Of a stretch of DNA of 64,000 nt, positions 26,379 through 35,190 are shown one piece after another. Position 1 is the stretch's first letter. Each line of letters opens with the position of its first letter. This DNA is from Paenibacillus sp. 453mf. GTDB lineage: Bacteria > Bacillota > Bacilli > Paenibacillales > Paenibacillaceae. The DNA is taken from positions 2,545,135 to 2,609,134 of the forward strand of contig NZ_FPAC01000001.1 of NCBI RefSeq assembly GCF_900116105.1, written 5' to 3'. Both the position numbers and the translations under genes were made by a program. The notes below the pieces were generated by a model that ran no database searches, was not told where the DNA came from, and saw only the letters and a list, made by a program, of their open reading frames with translations.

Positions 26379-28154
26379 TCAGGCTTCAACAGCGAACAGA
26401 TAAGAATAGACAGGCTGTCCTCCCTGATGCACTTCCACTTCCGCATTAGGATATTCAGCAGCAAGCCATGCCGCGAGGCGTTCCGTTTCCGTCTCTATCG
26501 CTTCTTCACCTGCAAGGATCGTAATGACTTCATCACCGCTTACAATCATCTTATGGAGCAATTGCTCGCATGTATCCAGAAGTCTTTCCTCGGTAGCCAC
26601 GATCTTGGAGTCATGAATCCCTATGAAATGGCCCGCTTTGATCTCAAGATCATCAAACGTAGTATCTCTCACCGCATAAGTCACTTGTCCCGAACGGACA
26701 TGTGCAATGGCTTCAAGCATATTTGACTCGTTTACTTCTGCACTTTCATCTTCCTGGAACGCGAATGCAGCCGAAATCCCTTGCGGAATCGTCTTGCTAG
26801 GAACAACCGTTACCTCACGCTCGCCTTCCAGTAGATCTCGAGCCTGCTTGGCCGCCAGCACTATGTTCGAGTTGTTGGGAAGGATAAAGATGTGCTTCGC
26901 ATCAATAGAATGGATGGCCTTTACAAAATCCTCTGTACTCGGATTCATCGTTTGTCCACCGGACAATACAATATCAATCCCTAGACTCTTGAACACATCA
27001 GATATTCCCTGCCCGGATGCAACCGAAATGAAACCAAACGGAGCAAGCTCATCGGCAGGAGGAATGGACGGCTCAGGCGCTTCCTCGCGTTCTGGAGGAA
27101 TATCAGCAAACAATTCGGGTGCCGGCGCAATGTCCATTCCAGCCGTAAGCAAATCACGGTGCTGCTCACGCATGTTCAGAATATGGATCTGTGTGATCTC
27201 ACCATAGCGAAGCGCCAGATTAAGCACGTCTCCTGGAGCTTTGGAATGGACATGGACCTTAATCACTTCATCATCAGAAATAATAATGATCGAATCTCCA
27301 TTTACTGACAGCGCTTTCCTAAAATCTTCCTCATCAAAATTCGTCTCACCTGCATCTCCGAGCTGACGATTGATAAAGAATTCCATGTCATATAAGAATT
27401 CAATATCTTCTGTCTCAAGTCTTGCCTGTGCCGATATCGGCATTTCAGGAGAAATCGGAGTCTTTGGTGCCGGAGCCGGAATTACAGGCGCTGCAGGCAC
27501 TTCCTTCACTGGCGTGGAAGCCGTAGTTTTGCCCTCCGTGTTCAGCAGGTAGTCCATGAAACCTTCATAAATATATACAAGACCTTTTCCACCCGAATCT
27601 ACAACACCAACCTGCTTCAGCACAGGCAGCATCTCAGGGGTCAAGGCAAGAGTTTCGTTTGCTTTCTTAAGCACTTCGCTCATGAGTTCCGTAATGTCGT
27701 TGGTCCGTCTCGCATAATAACCGGCATGCTTCGCAGCTTCCTTCGCGACAGTAAGAATCGTGCCTTCTACGGGTTTAACTACTGCCTTATAAGCTGTATC
27801 CACACCGCTTTGCAAAGCAGCAGCAAACTGAAGAGTATTCAGCTCCTCATATGGGGCAGCGTAACGGCTAAAGCCCCGGAACAACTGCGATAGAATAACA
27901 CCGGAGTTTCCGCGTGCCCCCATAAGCAGGCCTTTCGATAAAATACCTGCACAGCTGCCGATGGAGCTTGCGCTGTTTCTTTTTAATTCGGCCACACCGG
28001 CACTCATCGTCAAATTCATATTCGTTCCTGTATCACCGTCTGGGACAGGGAATACATTAAGGGAATTGACGTGTTCAGCATGCTTCTGCAATTGATCCGC
28101 TCCGGCCAACACCATTGCGTTAAAATCTGTTCCATTTAAAGAACGTTTACTCAA
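26379..28154 (-). CDS. fakA: Fatty acid kinase catalytic subunit, DAK2/DegV domain
   Basis: A 591-residue protein. The DAK2 domain (~10-200) carries NVFPVPDGDTGTNMNLT (metal-binding aspartates) and MGARGNSGVILSQ; GVVDSGGKGL marks its end. A linker rich in A and P (~215-260) leads to a C-terminal region with a second domain. Equivalent to B. subtilis YloV. It phosphorylates exogenous fatty acids carried by FakB for phospholipid synthesis. The TTG at 28154 has AGGAAGGGG 9 bases upstream and is preferred to the ATG at 28184. It is the first gene of fakA-degV-recG. Confidence 0.93.
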   Translation of the reverse strand: MSKRSLNGTDFNAMVLAGADQLQKHAEHVNSLNVFPVPDGDTGTNMNLTMSAGVAELKRNSASSIGSCAGILSKGLLMGARGNSGVILSQLFRGFSRYAAPYEELNTLQFAAALQSGVDTAYKAVVKPVEGTILTVAKEAAKHAGYYARRTNDITELMSEVLKKANETLALTPEMLPVLKQVGVVDSGGKGLVYIYEGFMDYLLNTEGKTTASTPVKEVPAAPVIPAPAPKTPISPEMPISAQARLETEDIEFLYDMEFFINRQLGDAGETNFDEEDFRKALSVNGDSIIIISDDEVIKVHVHSKAPGDVLNLALRYGEITQIHILNMREQHRDLLTAGMDIAPAPELFADIPPEREEAPEPSIPPADELAPFGFISVASGQGISDVFKSLGIDIVLSGGQTMNPSTEDFVKAIHSIDAKHIFILPNNSNIVLAAKQARDLLEGEREVTVVPSKTIPQGISAAFAFQEDESAEVNESNMLEAIAHVRSGQVTYAVRDTTFDDLEIKAGHFIGIHDSKIVATEERLLDTCEQLLHKMIVSGDEVITILAGEEAIETETERLAAWLAAEYPNAEVEVHQGGQPVYSYLFAVEA

Positions 28155-28234
28155 GTGAGAATTCCCCTTCCTAGCATGATGCATAAGTGCACAACCAATA
28201 CCAAAGACTTAGTATGCACTTAACATCCGTTGTT

Positions 28235-28250
28235 CCCGTCATCCGACGGG
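28235..28250 (-). promoter_or_regulatory. Small hairpin in the fakA leader
   Basis: CCCGTC (28235-28240) pairs with GACGGG (28245-28250) around a four-base loop, about 80 bases before the fakA start. No role can be assigned. Confidence 0.3.
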
Positions 28251-28333
28251 CAGCGGCTTTCTTCCGCAGTATTATGGACTATACATCATTGTACTATAAT
28301 CAAGTATAGAAATAAATAAAGTTTTTGTTTTTA

Positions 28334-28363
28334 TTGACTAAGCTTTTTCCTATATGATATTAT
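28334..28363 (+). promoter_or_regulatory. Promoter of rpmB
   Basis: TTGACT (28334-28339) and TATTAT (28358-28363) are spaced 18 bases apart, a good sigma-A promoter about 90 bases before rpmB. Confidence 0.65.
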
Positions 28364-28453
28364 ATTTAAGTATTGTTTTATGCAGGTATATTGGATTGAT
28401 TACAACCATTGACTTGCGGATAACGGTTACTTTCAGAATAGGAGGTGTAATCT

Positions 28454-28642
28454 ATGTCTCGCAAATGTTATGTGACAGGTAAGAAACCTGGTAGCGGTAA
28501 CCACGTGTCTCACGCTAACAACCGTAACCGCCGTTCCTGGGGCGTAAACGTTCAAAAAGTCCGCATTCTGGTGGACGGTAAACCAAAACGCGTTTATGTT
28601 AGCACTCGTGCTCTGAAAGCCGGTAAAGTTACTCGCGTATAA
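28454..28642 (+). CDS. rpmB: 50S ribosomal protein L28
   Basis: A 62-residue basic protein starting [20 protein letters not shown], the standard L28 N-terminus, with [15 protein letters not shown] and [17 protein letters not shown] after it. AGGAGGTG is just upstream. Divergent from fakA and convergent with spoVM, as in B. subtilis. The N-terminal C-x-x-G keeps one cysteine only, so it looks like the zinc-free (C-minus) form, a point to check by alignment. A strong terminator follows. Confidence 0.97.
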   Translation: MSRKCYVTGKKPGSGNHVSHANNRNRRSWGVNVQKVRILVDGKPKRVYVSTRALKAGKVTRV

Positions 28643-28661
28643 TTGATTTTGAATACAAAGC

Positions 28662-28700
28662 AAAAAGCACCTTGCCATTATATGACACAGGTGCTTTTTT
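28662..28700 (+). terminator. Terminator of rpmB
   Basis: AAAAAGCACCT pairs with AGGTGCTTTTTT; the stem is followed by a T run on the plus strand and an A/T run on the other. Confidence 0.9.
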
Positions 28701-28772
28701 CGTACCCGTATTCGCCTGCGATCCTTCAACTGCAGCCTTTTTTACGTTATTAGAAACCCCTTTTTGAATCTG

Positions 28773-28850
28773 TTATTTCTGGAACGTGTTAAGGATCGCT
28801 TTTACAAAACCCCCCAAAAACTTCGGAAGCTTAAATGTGTAAAATTTCAT
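28773..28850 (-). CDS. spoVM: Stage V sporulation protein M, 25-residue amphipathic peptide
   Basis: A 25-residue frame, MKFYTFKLPKFLGGFVKAIL plus NTFQK, lies on the minus strand between the small membrane protein gene and rpmB, exactly where spoVM is in B. subtilis (26 residues there, MKFYTIKLPKFLGG start as I recall it). Proline 9, which shapes the membrane-binding helix, is kept. GGGAGGGTG sits four bases before the ATG. Role: binds curved forespore membrane and anchors SpoIVA for coat assembly. It differs from B. subtilis at residue 6 (F for I). Confidence 0.93.
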   Translation of the reverse strand: MKFYTFKLPKFLGGFVKAILNTFQK

Positions 28851-29018
28851 AGTTCACCCTCCCATCATCCTCATGCGCTCCACCTTTTATCGTGCCAGAA
28901 GCCTCTCCTTCTTACCGCTATCCCTAACTGCAACGATGCAAACGAAAAAAAGGCTACATGAGAATCGCGCTCATGTAACCATGTTTATGCAGTATGTGTT
29001 CAGCCTATTCCATAGAGA

Positions 29019-29282
29019 CTAGCTTAATCCTTCTGAAGGATTGGTCATAAAAATATAAGCAGATAAAACAAAGATAAACAAAATGAAATATAGTACGGTG
29101 AACACAATAAATGAAATTCTTACTGACTTCTTATCGAACTTCTTAAAGAACCATATGACCAAAATAACACCAAGTAAGGAAACAACTGCATTGATTGGAG
29201 AAGGCAGCAGTGTGAATGACCCCAGCAGAATTCCTGTGACCAGACTGGCAAGCGAAGTCCATAGTGCTTCTTTTAGTGTCAT
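29019..29282 (-). CDS. Small membrane protein of unknown function, after rpe
   Basis: An 87-residue protein with three hydrophobic stretches (~8-28, ~33-47, ~57-79) joined by a KKFDKKSVR turn. No family was recognised. It starts 7 bases after the rpe stop and so is part of the prpC-prkC-rsgA-rpe transcription group; GGAGG is at 12 bases. It fills the place of thiN (yloS) in B. subtilis, but it is unrelated to thiamine pyrophosphokinase. Its role is unknown. Confidence 0.65.
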   Translation of the reverse strand: MTLKEALWTSLASLVTGILLGSFTLLPSPINAVVSLLGVILVIWFFKKFDKKSVRISFIVFTVLYFILFIFVLSAYIFMTNPSEGLS

Positions 29283-29289
29283 TGGTTAG

Positions 29290-29952
29290 TTATCCTCCAA
29301 TACTTTGCCGGATCTCATTGATGGCCTCTGCACGGTCTGTACGGCCAAATACCGCGCTGCCGGCAACCAGAACGTCAGCCCCTGCCTCGACGACCAGAGG
29401 AGCTGTCTCCTTCGTAATGCCTCCATCTACTTCAATATGAACGTTTGAACGTCCCAATTCATTAAGCTCATTCCGAATTTGTCTGATCTTCTGGATCGTT
29501 CTCGGAATGAAGGCTTGTCCTCCGAAGCCCGGATTGACTGTCATTACAAGGACCATATCAACATCCCCCAGCACTTCGCTAATCGCGCTTGCTGGAGTTC
29601 CTGGATTAATGGCTACTCCAGCCAGGATACCCTGCTCTTTGATCATATGAATGACTCTGTGCAGATGGACACAGGCCTCGGCATGAACTGTAATCATGCC
29701 TGCTCCTGCCTTGACGAAGTCAGCTATGTAATTCTCGGGATTCTCAATCATCAAATGGACATCCAGCAACAAGCTGGTATGCGGCTTGATGGACTGTACA
29801 ATGGGAGCTCCCAGCGTAATGTTTGGAACAAAATGGCCATCCATAACATCAACATGAATCCAATCTGCGCCGGAAGCCTCCGCTTCGGCAACTTCTGCGC
29901 CCAGCCGGGCGAAATCTGAGGACAGGATAGATGGTGCAATTAATACTGACAT
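29290..29952 (-). CDS. rpe: Ribulose-phosphate 3-epimerase
   Basis: A 220-residue TIM barrel, the usual length. IAPSILSSDF at the N-terminus, HVDVMDGHFVPN (metal-binding H and D), VLVMTVNPGFGGQ and IEVDGGITKET are family hallmarks. It interconverts ribulose-5-phosphate and xylulose-5-phosphate in the pentose phosphate pathway. The start follows the rsgA stop by two bases, with the ribosome site inside the end of rsgA. Confidence 0.97.
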   Translation of the reverse strand: MSVLIAPSILSSDFARLGAEVAEAEASGADWIHVDVMDGHFVPNITLGAPIVQSIKPHTSLLLDVHLMIENPENYIADFVKAGAGMITVHAEACVHLHRVIHMIKEQGILAGVAINPGTPASAISEVLGDVDMVLVMTVNPGFGGQAFIPRTIQKIRQIRNELNELGRSNVHIEVDGGITKETAPLVVEAGADVLVAGSAVFGRTDRAEAINEIRQSIGG

Positions 29953-29954
29953 GT

Positions 29955-30863
29955 TTAGTACCTCCGTTTCTTATCTTTCATTTCCTCCAAGAACTGCACA
30001 TAGTGTGTGTATCTGCTCTCGGCAATGCGGCCTTCTTCTTTGGCTCTAATCACTTCGCAGCCTGGTTCATGTGTATGAGTACAGCCGCGAAATTTACACC
30101 CTCCGGCATACTCACGGAATTCTCTGAAGCAATCGCTCAGCTCCTCTACGCCAATCTCCAGGAAATCAAGCTGACTGAAGCCAGGAGTATCTGAAACAAA
30201 CCCGCCGTTATTCAGCGGGATGAGCTCTACATGACGGGTTGTGTGCTTGCCTCTGCCCAGCTTCATGCTTATAATACCCGTTTCAAGCTCCAGCCCTGGA
30301 AGCAGAGCGTTGAGAAGCGAGGACTTGCCTACACCTGATTGACCCGAGAAGACACTGATCTCTCCAGCCAAGCGCTGCTTCAAGCGATCCATTCCAGTGC
30401 CTTGACGTGAGCTGGTAATTATAACTTCATAGCCTATAGACTCATACAGACGGACAAGCTGGGCGTAACGATCATCAGACTCGTCAGCAAGGTCCATTTT
30501 CGTAAGGCAGATTACCGCTTGAAGACCCGCCTGTTCAATATGAACGAGGAACTTGTCCAACAGCTGAACATTCATTTCCGGTTCCTTGAGCGAGAATACC
30601 AATACGGCGAGGTGCGCATTGGCCACGGGAGGGCGGATCAGTTCGGTGTCTCTTGGTAGAATTTCTTCAACCGTTCCTTCCCCGTTTTCGGTAAGCGTAT
30701 ATTTTACATAGTCACCTACAAGAGGAGTAATCCCTCTTTTCTTAAAAATGCCTCTAGCCCTGCATTGAACAGCAGATACATCTGTATCCGGTGTTCCGCG
30801 ATCGAGAGCAGGTTTAACGTAATAATATCCGCTTAACGCTTTGATAATAACTCCCTCCAGCAT
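29955..30863 (-). CDS. rsgA: Ribosome small subunit-dependent GTPase A
   Basis: A 302-residue circularly permuted GTPase: an OB-fold N-terminus (~1-65), then G4 (LTKMDLAD), G1 (GQSGVGKSSLLN) and G3 (DTPGFSQLD) in permuted order, and a C-terminal zinc site (CKFRGCTHTHEPGC). Role: a late 30S assembly factor that tests subunit maturity, also called CpgA/YloQ. GGGCGGTG is upstream of the ATG. It follows prkC and precedes rpe by two bases, as in B. subtilis. Confidence 0.97.
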   Translation of the reverse strand: MLEGVIIKALSGYYYVKPALDRGTPDTDVSAVQCRARGIFKKRGITPLVGDYVKYTLTENGEGTVEEILPRDTELIRPPVANAHLAVLVFSLKEPEMNVQLLDKFLVHIEQAGLQAVICLTKMDLADESDDRYAQLVRLYESIGYEVIITSSRQGTGMDRLKQRLAGEISVFSGQSGVGKSSLLNALLPGLELETGIISMKLGRGKHTTRHVELIPLNNGGFVSDTPGFSQLDFLEIGVEELSDCFREFREYAGGCKFRGCTHTHEPGCEVIRAKEEGRIAESRYTHYVQFLEEMKDKKRRY

Positions 30864-30917
30864 AGTTCACCGCCCTTATAGGTTTGAAAAAAATTGATCT
30901 CTGATCTAATGAAGAAC

Positions 30918-30936
30918 AGGCGCCCTTAAGGCGCCT
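30918..30936 (-). terminator. Short GC hairpin between prkC and rsgA
   Basis: AGGCGCC (30918-30924) pairs with GGCGCCT (30930-30936) around a five-base loop. There is no T run, so it is at most a weak terminator or a processing site. Confidence 0.35.
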
Positions 30937-30972
30937 AGAATGAGGGATGCAGCTAAATTTCCAGTAGCCAAG

Positions 30973-33180
30973 TCACTCTTCACCGTCTTCATCTTCATCT
31001 TCATCTTCATCTTCATTCTCGTTATTTCCCCGGCCCTTGCCGTTATTGCCATTGTTATCGTTGTTTCCATTGCCTTCATCATTATTGCCATTGCCATTAC
31101 TACCGTTATTGTTCTCGTTACCCGAATCATCTGGATTAGGTTCCTCATCTGGACCTGAGCCTTCCTCGCCATCTCCTGCATTGTTATCAGGAGTGACCGC
31201 CGGGCCAATCTCAGGTGTTGTAACCGTTCCGTTCTTCGCATCAAAATATCTGACTTCAAACGTATCCATGAGCTGGTCATCACGGTACACAGATACAACT
31301 CCATCCTTGTTCGGAGCCAGAATGAGCGGTACTGTCAGCGTCTTTGTCTTGTTAATCGTCTTCGTACCATGCTCTTGATTCTCTCCTCTGGCATCCGTGA
31401 AGGTAATACGGATCTTGCTGTCTTTGCCTTCTTCATGAGGAGCTACCGAAATATTATAATTATACTCGATCGTCTCTGGTGAAAACCCCGTGCTTACATA
31501 GATCGTAATCTCCGTACCCGGAACAACCGGGGCCCCAGCTTCATATGGCCACTGCTGAGTAACTCTGCCTTTCTCCACCTCAAAGCTTGACTCTTCTTTG
31601 ACCGGTGCGACAGTCAGTTTGTTCGCTCGAATCAGCTCTTCGGCTTCTGCACGGGTCTTGTTAATCAAATCAGGCATTTCGACCATTTCCTGGCCTTTAC
31701 TTACTCTCAGTGTAATTACATCTATTTCTGGATCGAAGGGCTGTCCTGCCGCAATGGACTGTCCAATAACTTCATTGACAGACTCATCACTGAATTCCTC
31801 AGATGTTTTGATTCGATCTTCACTCATGCCAAGTGCAAGCAATGCCTGAACTGCATCTTCATAGTTTCGACCCGTAAGCTCAATCATGTCTTCCGTCGGC
31901 TTCTCTACACTTACCGTGAGGTCAATTAGCGACCCCTTCTTCACCACGGCGCCTTCAGGCCTGCTCTGCTCGTAAACGATTCCCGGATCGACACCTTCTT
32001 TATATTCCTGAAAGACCTGGTTTACCTCTATTCCCTGGTCCGCGAGCAAGGTTCTGGCTTCTGCTTCGGTCTTATCTATAACCCGAGGTACGGTTACTTC
32101 CGGCACGACAAGCGCACTCTCGACGTACCATACGACACCAGCCAGTGCAACTAGAATAATCAGCGTCAGCGTGACCCAAAAAGCTGCCCGCTTCTTCGAT
32201 TTTTTCTTCTTGGACTTGCCATCTGTCACCGCTTCGTCCGGAGCCATTTCAGGCGCATCCGTATAGGCTGTCCCGCGTGGTTCCGGTTTGATCGCAGGAA
32301 TGATACGAGTTTGATCTGTATCAAACTCATCATCGAATATGAGCTTCTCCTCATTCAGTCGATCCGGCAGCAAGCAGGTCTCCAAATCGCTGAGCATTTC
32401 AAGCGCAGATTGATAACGCTCATTCGGATTTTTGCGCATCGATTTAAGAATAATATTCTCTACGCTCTGCGGAATAAGCGGGTTAACGACACTCGGCTCC
32501 TCGAATTCCTCCTGCAGATGCTTCAGTGCTACACTGATTGGACTCTCCCCAAGAAACGGTAGCTGTCCGGTCAGCATTTGATAGATGACAATACCCAGTG
32601 AGTACAAGTCGGATTTCTCACCCGTTACAACACCCTTGGCATGCTCAGGGGAAAAATAATGCACCGAGCCGACAACCGAACCTGTCTGAGTAATCGTCGT
32701 CGAGGTCACAGCACGTGCTATTCCGAAATCTGTAACTTTGACCCTTCCATTTTTGCCAATCAGAATATTATGCGGCTTAATATCGCGATGAATAATTTGA
32801 TTATGATGGGCATGATCCAGTGCATCCGCAATCTGTGCAGCAATTCTGACAGCTTCATCGACTTGAAGCGGAGCACGCTCTTTTATAATTTCATTCAGGT
32901 TCTGACCTTCAATGTACTCCATCACAATGTAATGGATGTCTTCTTCCTGACCTACATCATAAATACTAACTACATTCGGATGAGACAAGGATGCAGCCGA
33001 TTGGGCTTCTCGTCTAAACCGACGAATAAACTCCTCATCATGAACGAATTGCTGACGAAGAACCTTGATCGCTACATTACGTCCGAGCAAAATATCGTGC
33101 GCTTTGTATACCAGGGCCATTCCGCCTCCGCCGACGCGCTCAATCACTTCATAACGTCCGCTCAGCTGATGTCCGATCAT
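30973..33180 (-). CDS. prkC: Membrane Ser/Thr protein kinase with three PASTA domains
   Basis: A 735-residue protein. The kinase domain (~10-275) has VGGGGMALVYKA, HRDIKPHNIL and DFGIAR; an acidic/basic linker and transmembrane segment follow (~325-355), then three PASTA repeats (~360-560), a beta domain, and a low-complexity N/G/D/E-rich tail (~665-735). The PASTA part senses muropeptides and germination signals in the family. It overlaps the phosphatase gene by ATGA at 33177. The tail contains five GATGAA units in DNA and ends EDEDEDEDEDGEE, which is unusual for a PrkC. Confidence 0.95.
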   Translation of the reverse strand: MIGHQLSGRYEVIERVGGGGMALVYKAHDILLGRNVAIKVLRQQFVHDEEFIRRFRREAQSAASLSHPNVVSIYDVGQEEDIHYIVMEYIEGQNLNEIIKERAPLQVDEAVRIAAQIADALDHAHHNQIIHRDIKPHNILIGKNGRVKVTDFGIARAVTSTTITQTGSVVGSVHYFSPEHAKGVVTGEKSDLYSLGIVIYQMLTGQLPFLGESPISVALKHLQEEFEEPSVVNPLIPQSVENIILKSMRKNPNERYQSALEMLSDLETCLLPDRLNEEKLIFDDEFDTDQTRIIPAIKPEPRGTAYTDAPEMAPDEAVTDGKSKKKKSKKRAAFWVTLTLIILVALAGVVWYVESALVVPEVTVPRVIDKTEAEARTLLADQGIEVNQVFQEYKEGVDPGIVYEQSRPEGAVVKKGSLIDLTVSVEKPTEDMIELTGRNYEDAVQALLALGMSEDRIKTSEEFSDESVNEVIGQSIAAGQPFDPEIDVITLRVSKGQEMVEMPDLINKTRAEAEELIRANKLTVAPVKEESSFEVEKGRVTQQWPYEAGAPVVPGTEITIYVSTGFSPETIEYNYNISVAPHEEGKDSKIRITFTDARGENQEHGTKTINKTKTLTVPLILAPNKDGVVSVYRDDQLMDTFEVRYFDAKNGTVTTPEIGPAVTPDNNAGDGEEGSGPDEEPNPDDSGNENNNGSNGNGNNDEGNGNNDNNGNNGKGRGNNENEDEDEDEDEDGEE
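30987..31016. repeat. Hexanucleotide tandem repeat inside prkC
   Basis: CTTCAT is repeated five times (plus strand), encoding ED repeats in the PrkC tail. Gain or loss of units keeps the reading frame. Confidence 0.85.
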
Positions 33181-33959
33181 GATTCAACCCCCTCTTCCGC
33201 TACGCTTAAAGGGCCCGCTGGCATTTCAAACAGAGCAACTGTAATATTGTCGTCTCCTCCGGCCAGAAGTGCAAGCTGCAGCAGCCTGTCTGCCCGTTCA
33301 GACAAAGGCAGATCAGCTTGGCCAATCACTGTTGCCATCTGCTCACTGCTGACCAGATTGCTTAGGCCATCACTGCACAGCATAAGCACATCCCCGGCTT
33401 CCAGAATGACAGGGTATAGATCCACGGACACATCTTCATCCGTCCCAAGCGCTCTGGTAACGACATTTTTTAGTGGATGTACATGAGTCTCTTCTTCACT
33501 GATCTGCCCATTCTTGTACAGCTCATTAACTAGTGTATGATCCTCTGTCAACTGTAGTACCTTATTGGCTGTTATCTTGTAAGCACGGCTGTCGCCAATG
33601 TGGCCAATGATGCCGGAAGCATCACTCATGAGGAGAGCAACGACAGTCGTCCCCATGTTGTGAAGCTTCTCATCCCCAGCCGCTGTGCGATAGATGACTT
33701 CATTCGCGTGCAGAATGGCATCGCTTAGTGCAGCGCTCAGCGATGCACCTGACAAACCAGGCTCAAGCACCGCGAGGTCTTCGGACACCGTTTCTACGGC
33801 CAGTCTGCTTGCTGTATCTCCGGCAAGATGTCCACCCATACCATCTGCCACAATACCTAATATATATCCCTGGTCCAGATGCCTGATCCAGGCGGAATCT
33901 TCATTTACCGAACGAACTCGCCCTATGTGGCTCACATGCACTGTATTCATCACAGTCAT
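33177..33959 (-). CDS. prpC: PP2C-type Ser/Thr protein phosphatase
   Basis: A 260-residue PPM phosphatase. RSVNEDSAWI and GIVADGMGGHLAGD hold metal-binding aspartates; IGHIGDSRAY, MCSDGLSNLV and GGDDNITV follow in standard order. It removes phosphates set by PrkC and from targets such as EF-G and CpgA in B. subtilis. GAGGTG is upstream of the ATG at 33959; the next ATG (residue 4) is possible. It overlaps prkC by four bases and follows rlmN by 9. Confidence 0.96.
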   Translation of the reverse strand: MTVMNTVHVSHIGRVRSVNEDSAWIRHLDQGYILGIVADGMGGHLAGDTASRLAVETVSEDLAVLEPGLSGASLSAALSDAILHANEVIYRTAAGDEKLHNMGTTVVALLMSDASGIIGHIGDSRAYKITANKVLQLTEDHTLVNELYKNGQISEEETHVHPLKNVVTRALGTDEDVSVDLYPVILEAGDVLMLCSDGLSNLVSSEQMATVIGQADLPLSERADRLLQLALLAGGDDNITVALFEMPAGPLSVAEEGVES

Positions 33960-33968
33960 ATTCTCACC

Positions 33969-35021
33969 TCAAGCTTCCTTGTGCTTCTCCATATGCTTCG
34001 CACGCAGCTGACCACAAGCGGCTGCGATATCATGACCCTGCTCTCTGCGGATCGTAACGTTCACTCCATGATCAGCGAGGATACGCTGAAACTGGAATAT
34101 ATCCTTGCGAGCGGTTCTGATATACTTACGCTCCGGCACATAGTTTACCGGGATCAGATTGACATGGCACAGCATGTCCTTCAGAACTCCAGCAAGCTCT
34201 TCAGCATGCTCCGGCTGATCGTTAACGCCGCCGATCAAAGCATATTCGAATGTAATGCGTCGTCCCGTCTTGCCTTGATAATAGCGAAGAGACTCCATTA
34301 CATCATCAAATGGGAACCGGCGGTTAACAGGCATCAGCTTCGAGCGCAGCTTGTCATTCGGTGCATGGATGGAGATGGCCAGGTTAATCTGGGTATCCTC
34401 ATCTGCAAATTTATAAATATTGGGAACAATGCCGCTTGTCGAGACCGTGATATGGCGCTGACCAATATTCAGGCCTTTCTCATGAATCATAGTTCTGAGG
34501 AACTTCATTGTCTCATCATAGTTCTCAAACGGTTCACCCGTACCCATAATTACAATACTGCTCACACGTTCATTGCGTTCATCCAGAATTTGCTGTGAGC
34601 GCACGACTTGAGCAATGATCTCACCGGCAGTCAGGTTCCGCTTCAAGCCGCCAAGCGTTGAGGCGCAAAAAGTACAGCCGACTCTGCAGCCGACCTGTGT
34701 CGTCACACATACACTGTTGCCATAGTTATGCTTCATGATGACCGTCTCAATCGCATGGTCGTCATGCAGTCCGAACAGAAACTTCACTGTACCGTCCTTG
34801 GACTCAAACTTCGTAATTTCAGAAAGCGTCACGAATTGGAACTGAGCATCAAGCTTCTCGCGCAAACCTTTCGAGAGGTTCGTCATTTCTGAAAAGTCAT
34901 TCACTCTTTTTACATAAACCCAGTCGTAGATTTGAGCAGCACGAAACTTTGGCTCCCCATTCTCCATTGCCCACTGCTCCAGCTCTTCGAGCGTGTAATC
35001 ATATATAAAAGGCTTTGTCAT
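33969..35021 (-). CDS. rlmN: 23S rRNA (adenine-2503-C2)-methyltransferase, radical SAM
   Basis: A 350-residue protein. [10 protein letters not shown] holds the radical SAM cysteines (C-x3-C-x2-C); [13 protein letters not shown] and [16 protein letters not shown] include the catalytic cysteine near the C-terminus. It also methylates some tRNAs in the family. The start at 35021 is chosen because AGGTG lies 8 bases upstream; the longer frame to 35105 lacks support. The terminator at 35133-35167 may separate it from rsmB, so it may have its own promoter. Confidence 0.95.
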   Translation of the reverse strand: MTKPFIYDYTLEELEQWAMENGEPKFRAAQIYDWVYVKRVNDFSEMTNLSKGLREKLDAQFQFVTLSEITKFESKDGTVKFLFGLHDDHAIETVIMKHNYGNSVCVTTQVGCRVGCTFCASTLGGLKRNLTAGEIIAQVVRSQQILDERNERVSSIVIMGTGEPFENYDETMKFLRTMIHEKGLNIGQRHITVSTSGIVPNIYKFADEDTQINLAISIHAPNDKLRSKLMPVNRRFPFDDVMESLRYYQGKTGRRITFEYALIGGVNDQPEHAEELAGVLKDMLCHVNLIPVNYVPERKYIRTARKDIFQFQRILADHGVNVTIRREQGHDIAAACGQLRAKHMEKHKEA

Positions 35022-35132
35022 TTCATTCACACCTGTTCTTTCCAATTGATCTATAGACATATTATTACTCATTCTACCCATTTTAGCACATAATTCAGTA
35101 TTCATCTATGCAGGTCTTTAGGCCACCAACTG

Positions 35133-35167
35133 CAAAAAGCCGCCAATACCTGACGGTTACTGGCGGC
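35133..35167 (-). terminator. Terminator between rsmB and rlmN
   Basis: On the minus strand GCCGCCA pairs with TGGCGGC, with an imperfectly paired loop, then CTTTTTG. It sits between the rsmB stop and the rlmN start, within an otherwise continuous gene row, so it may act as an attenuator. Confidence 0.65.
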
Positions 35168-35190
35168 AGTCTTGTTTATTAATCCACTTT

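Noticed and set aside
30906..31304. 132-residue minus-strand frame beside prkC
   Set aside because: It is another frame of the low-complexity repeat region of prkC; the sequence is all short repeated units.
31037..31378. Plus-strand frame rich in L, P and S
   Set aside because: It is antisense to the N/G/D-rich tail of prkC and an artefact of composition.
32641..33486. Plus-strand frame of 281 residues
   Set aside because: Antisense to prkC and prpC; shadow of their codon use.
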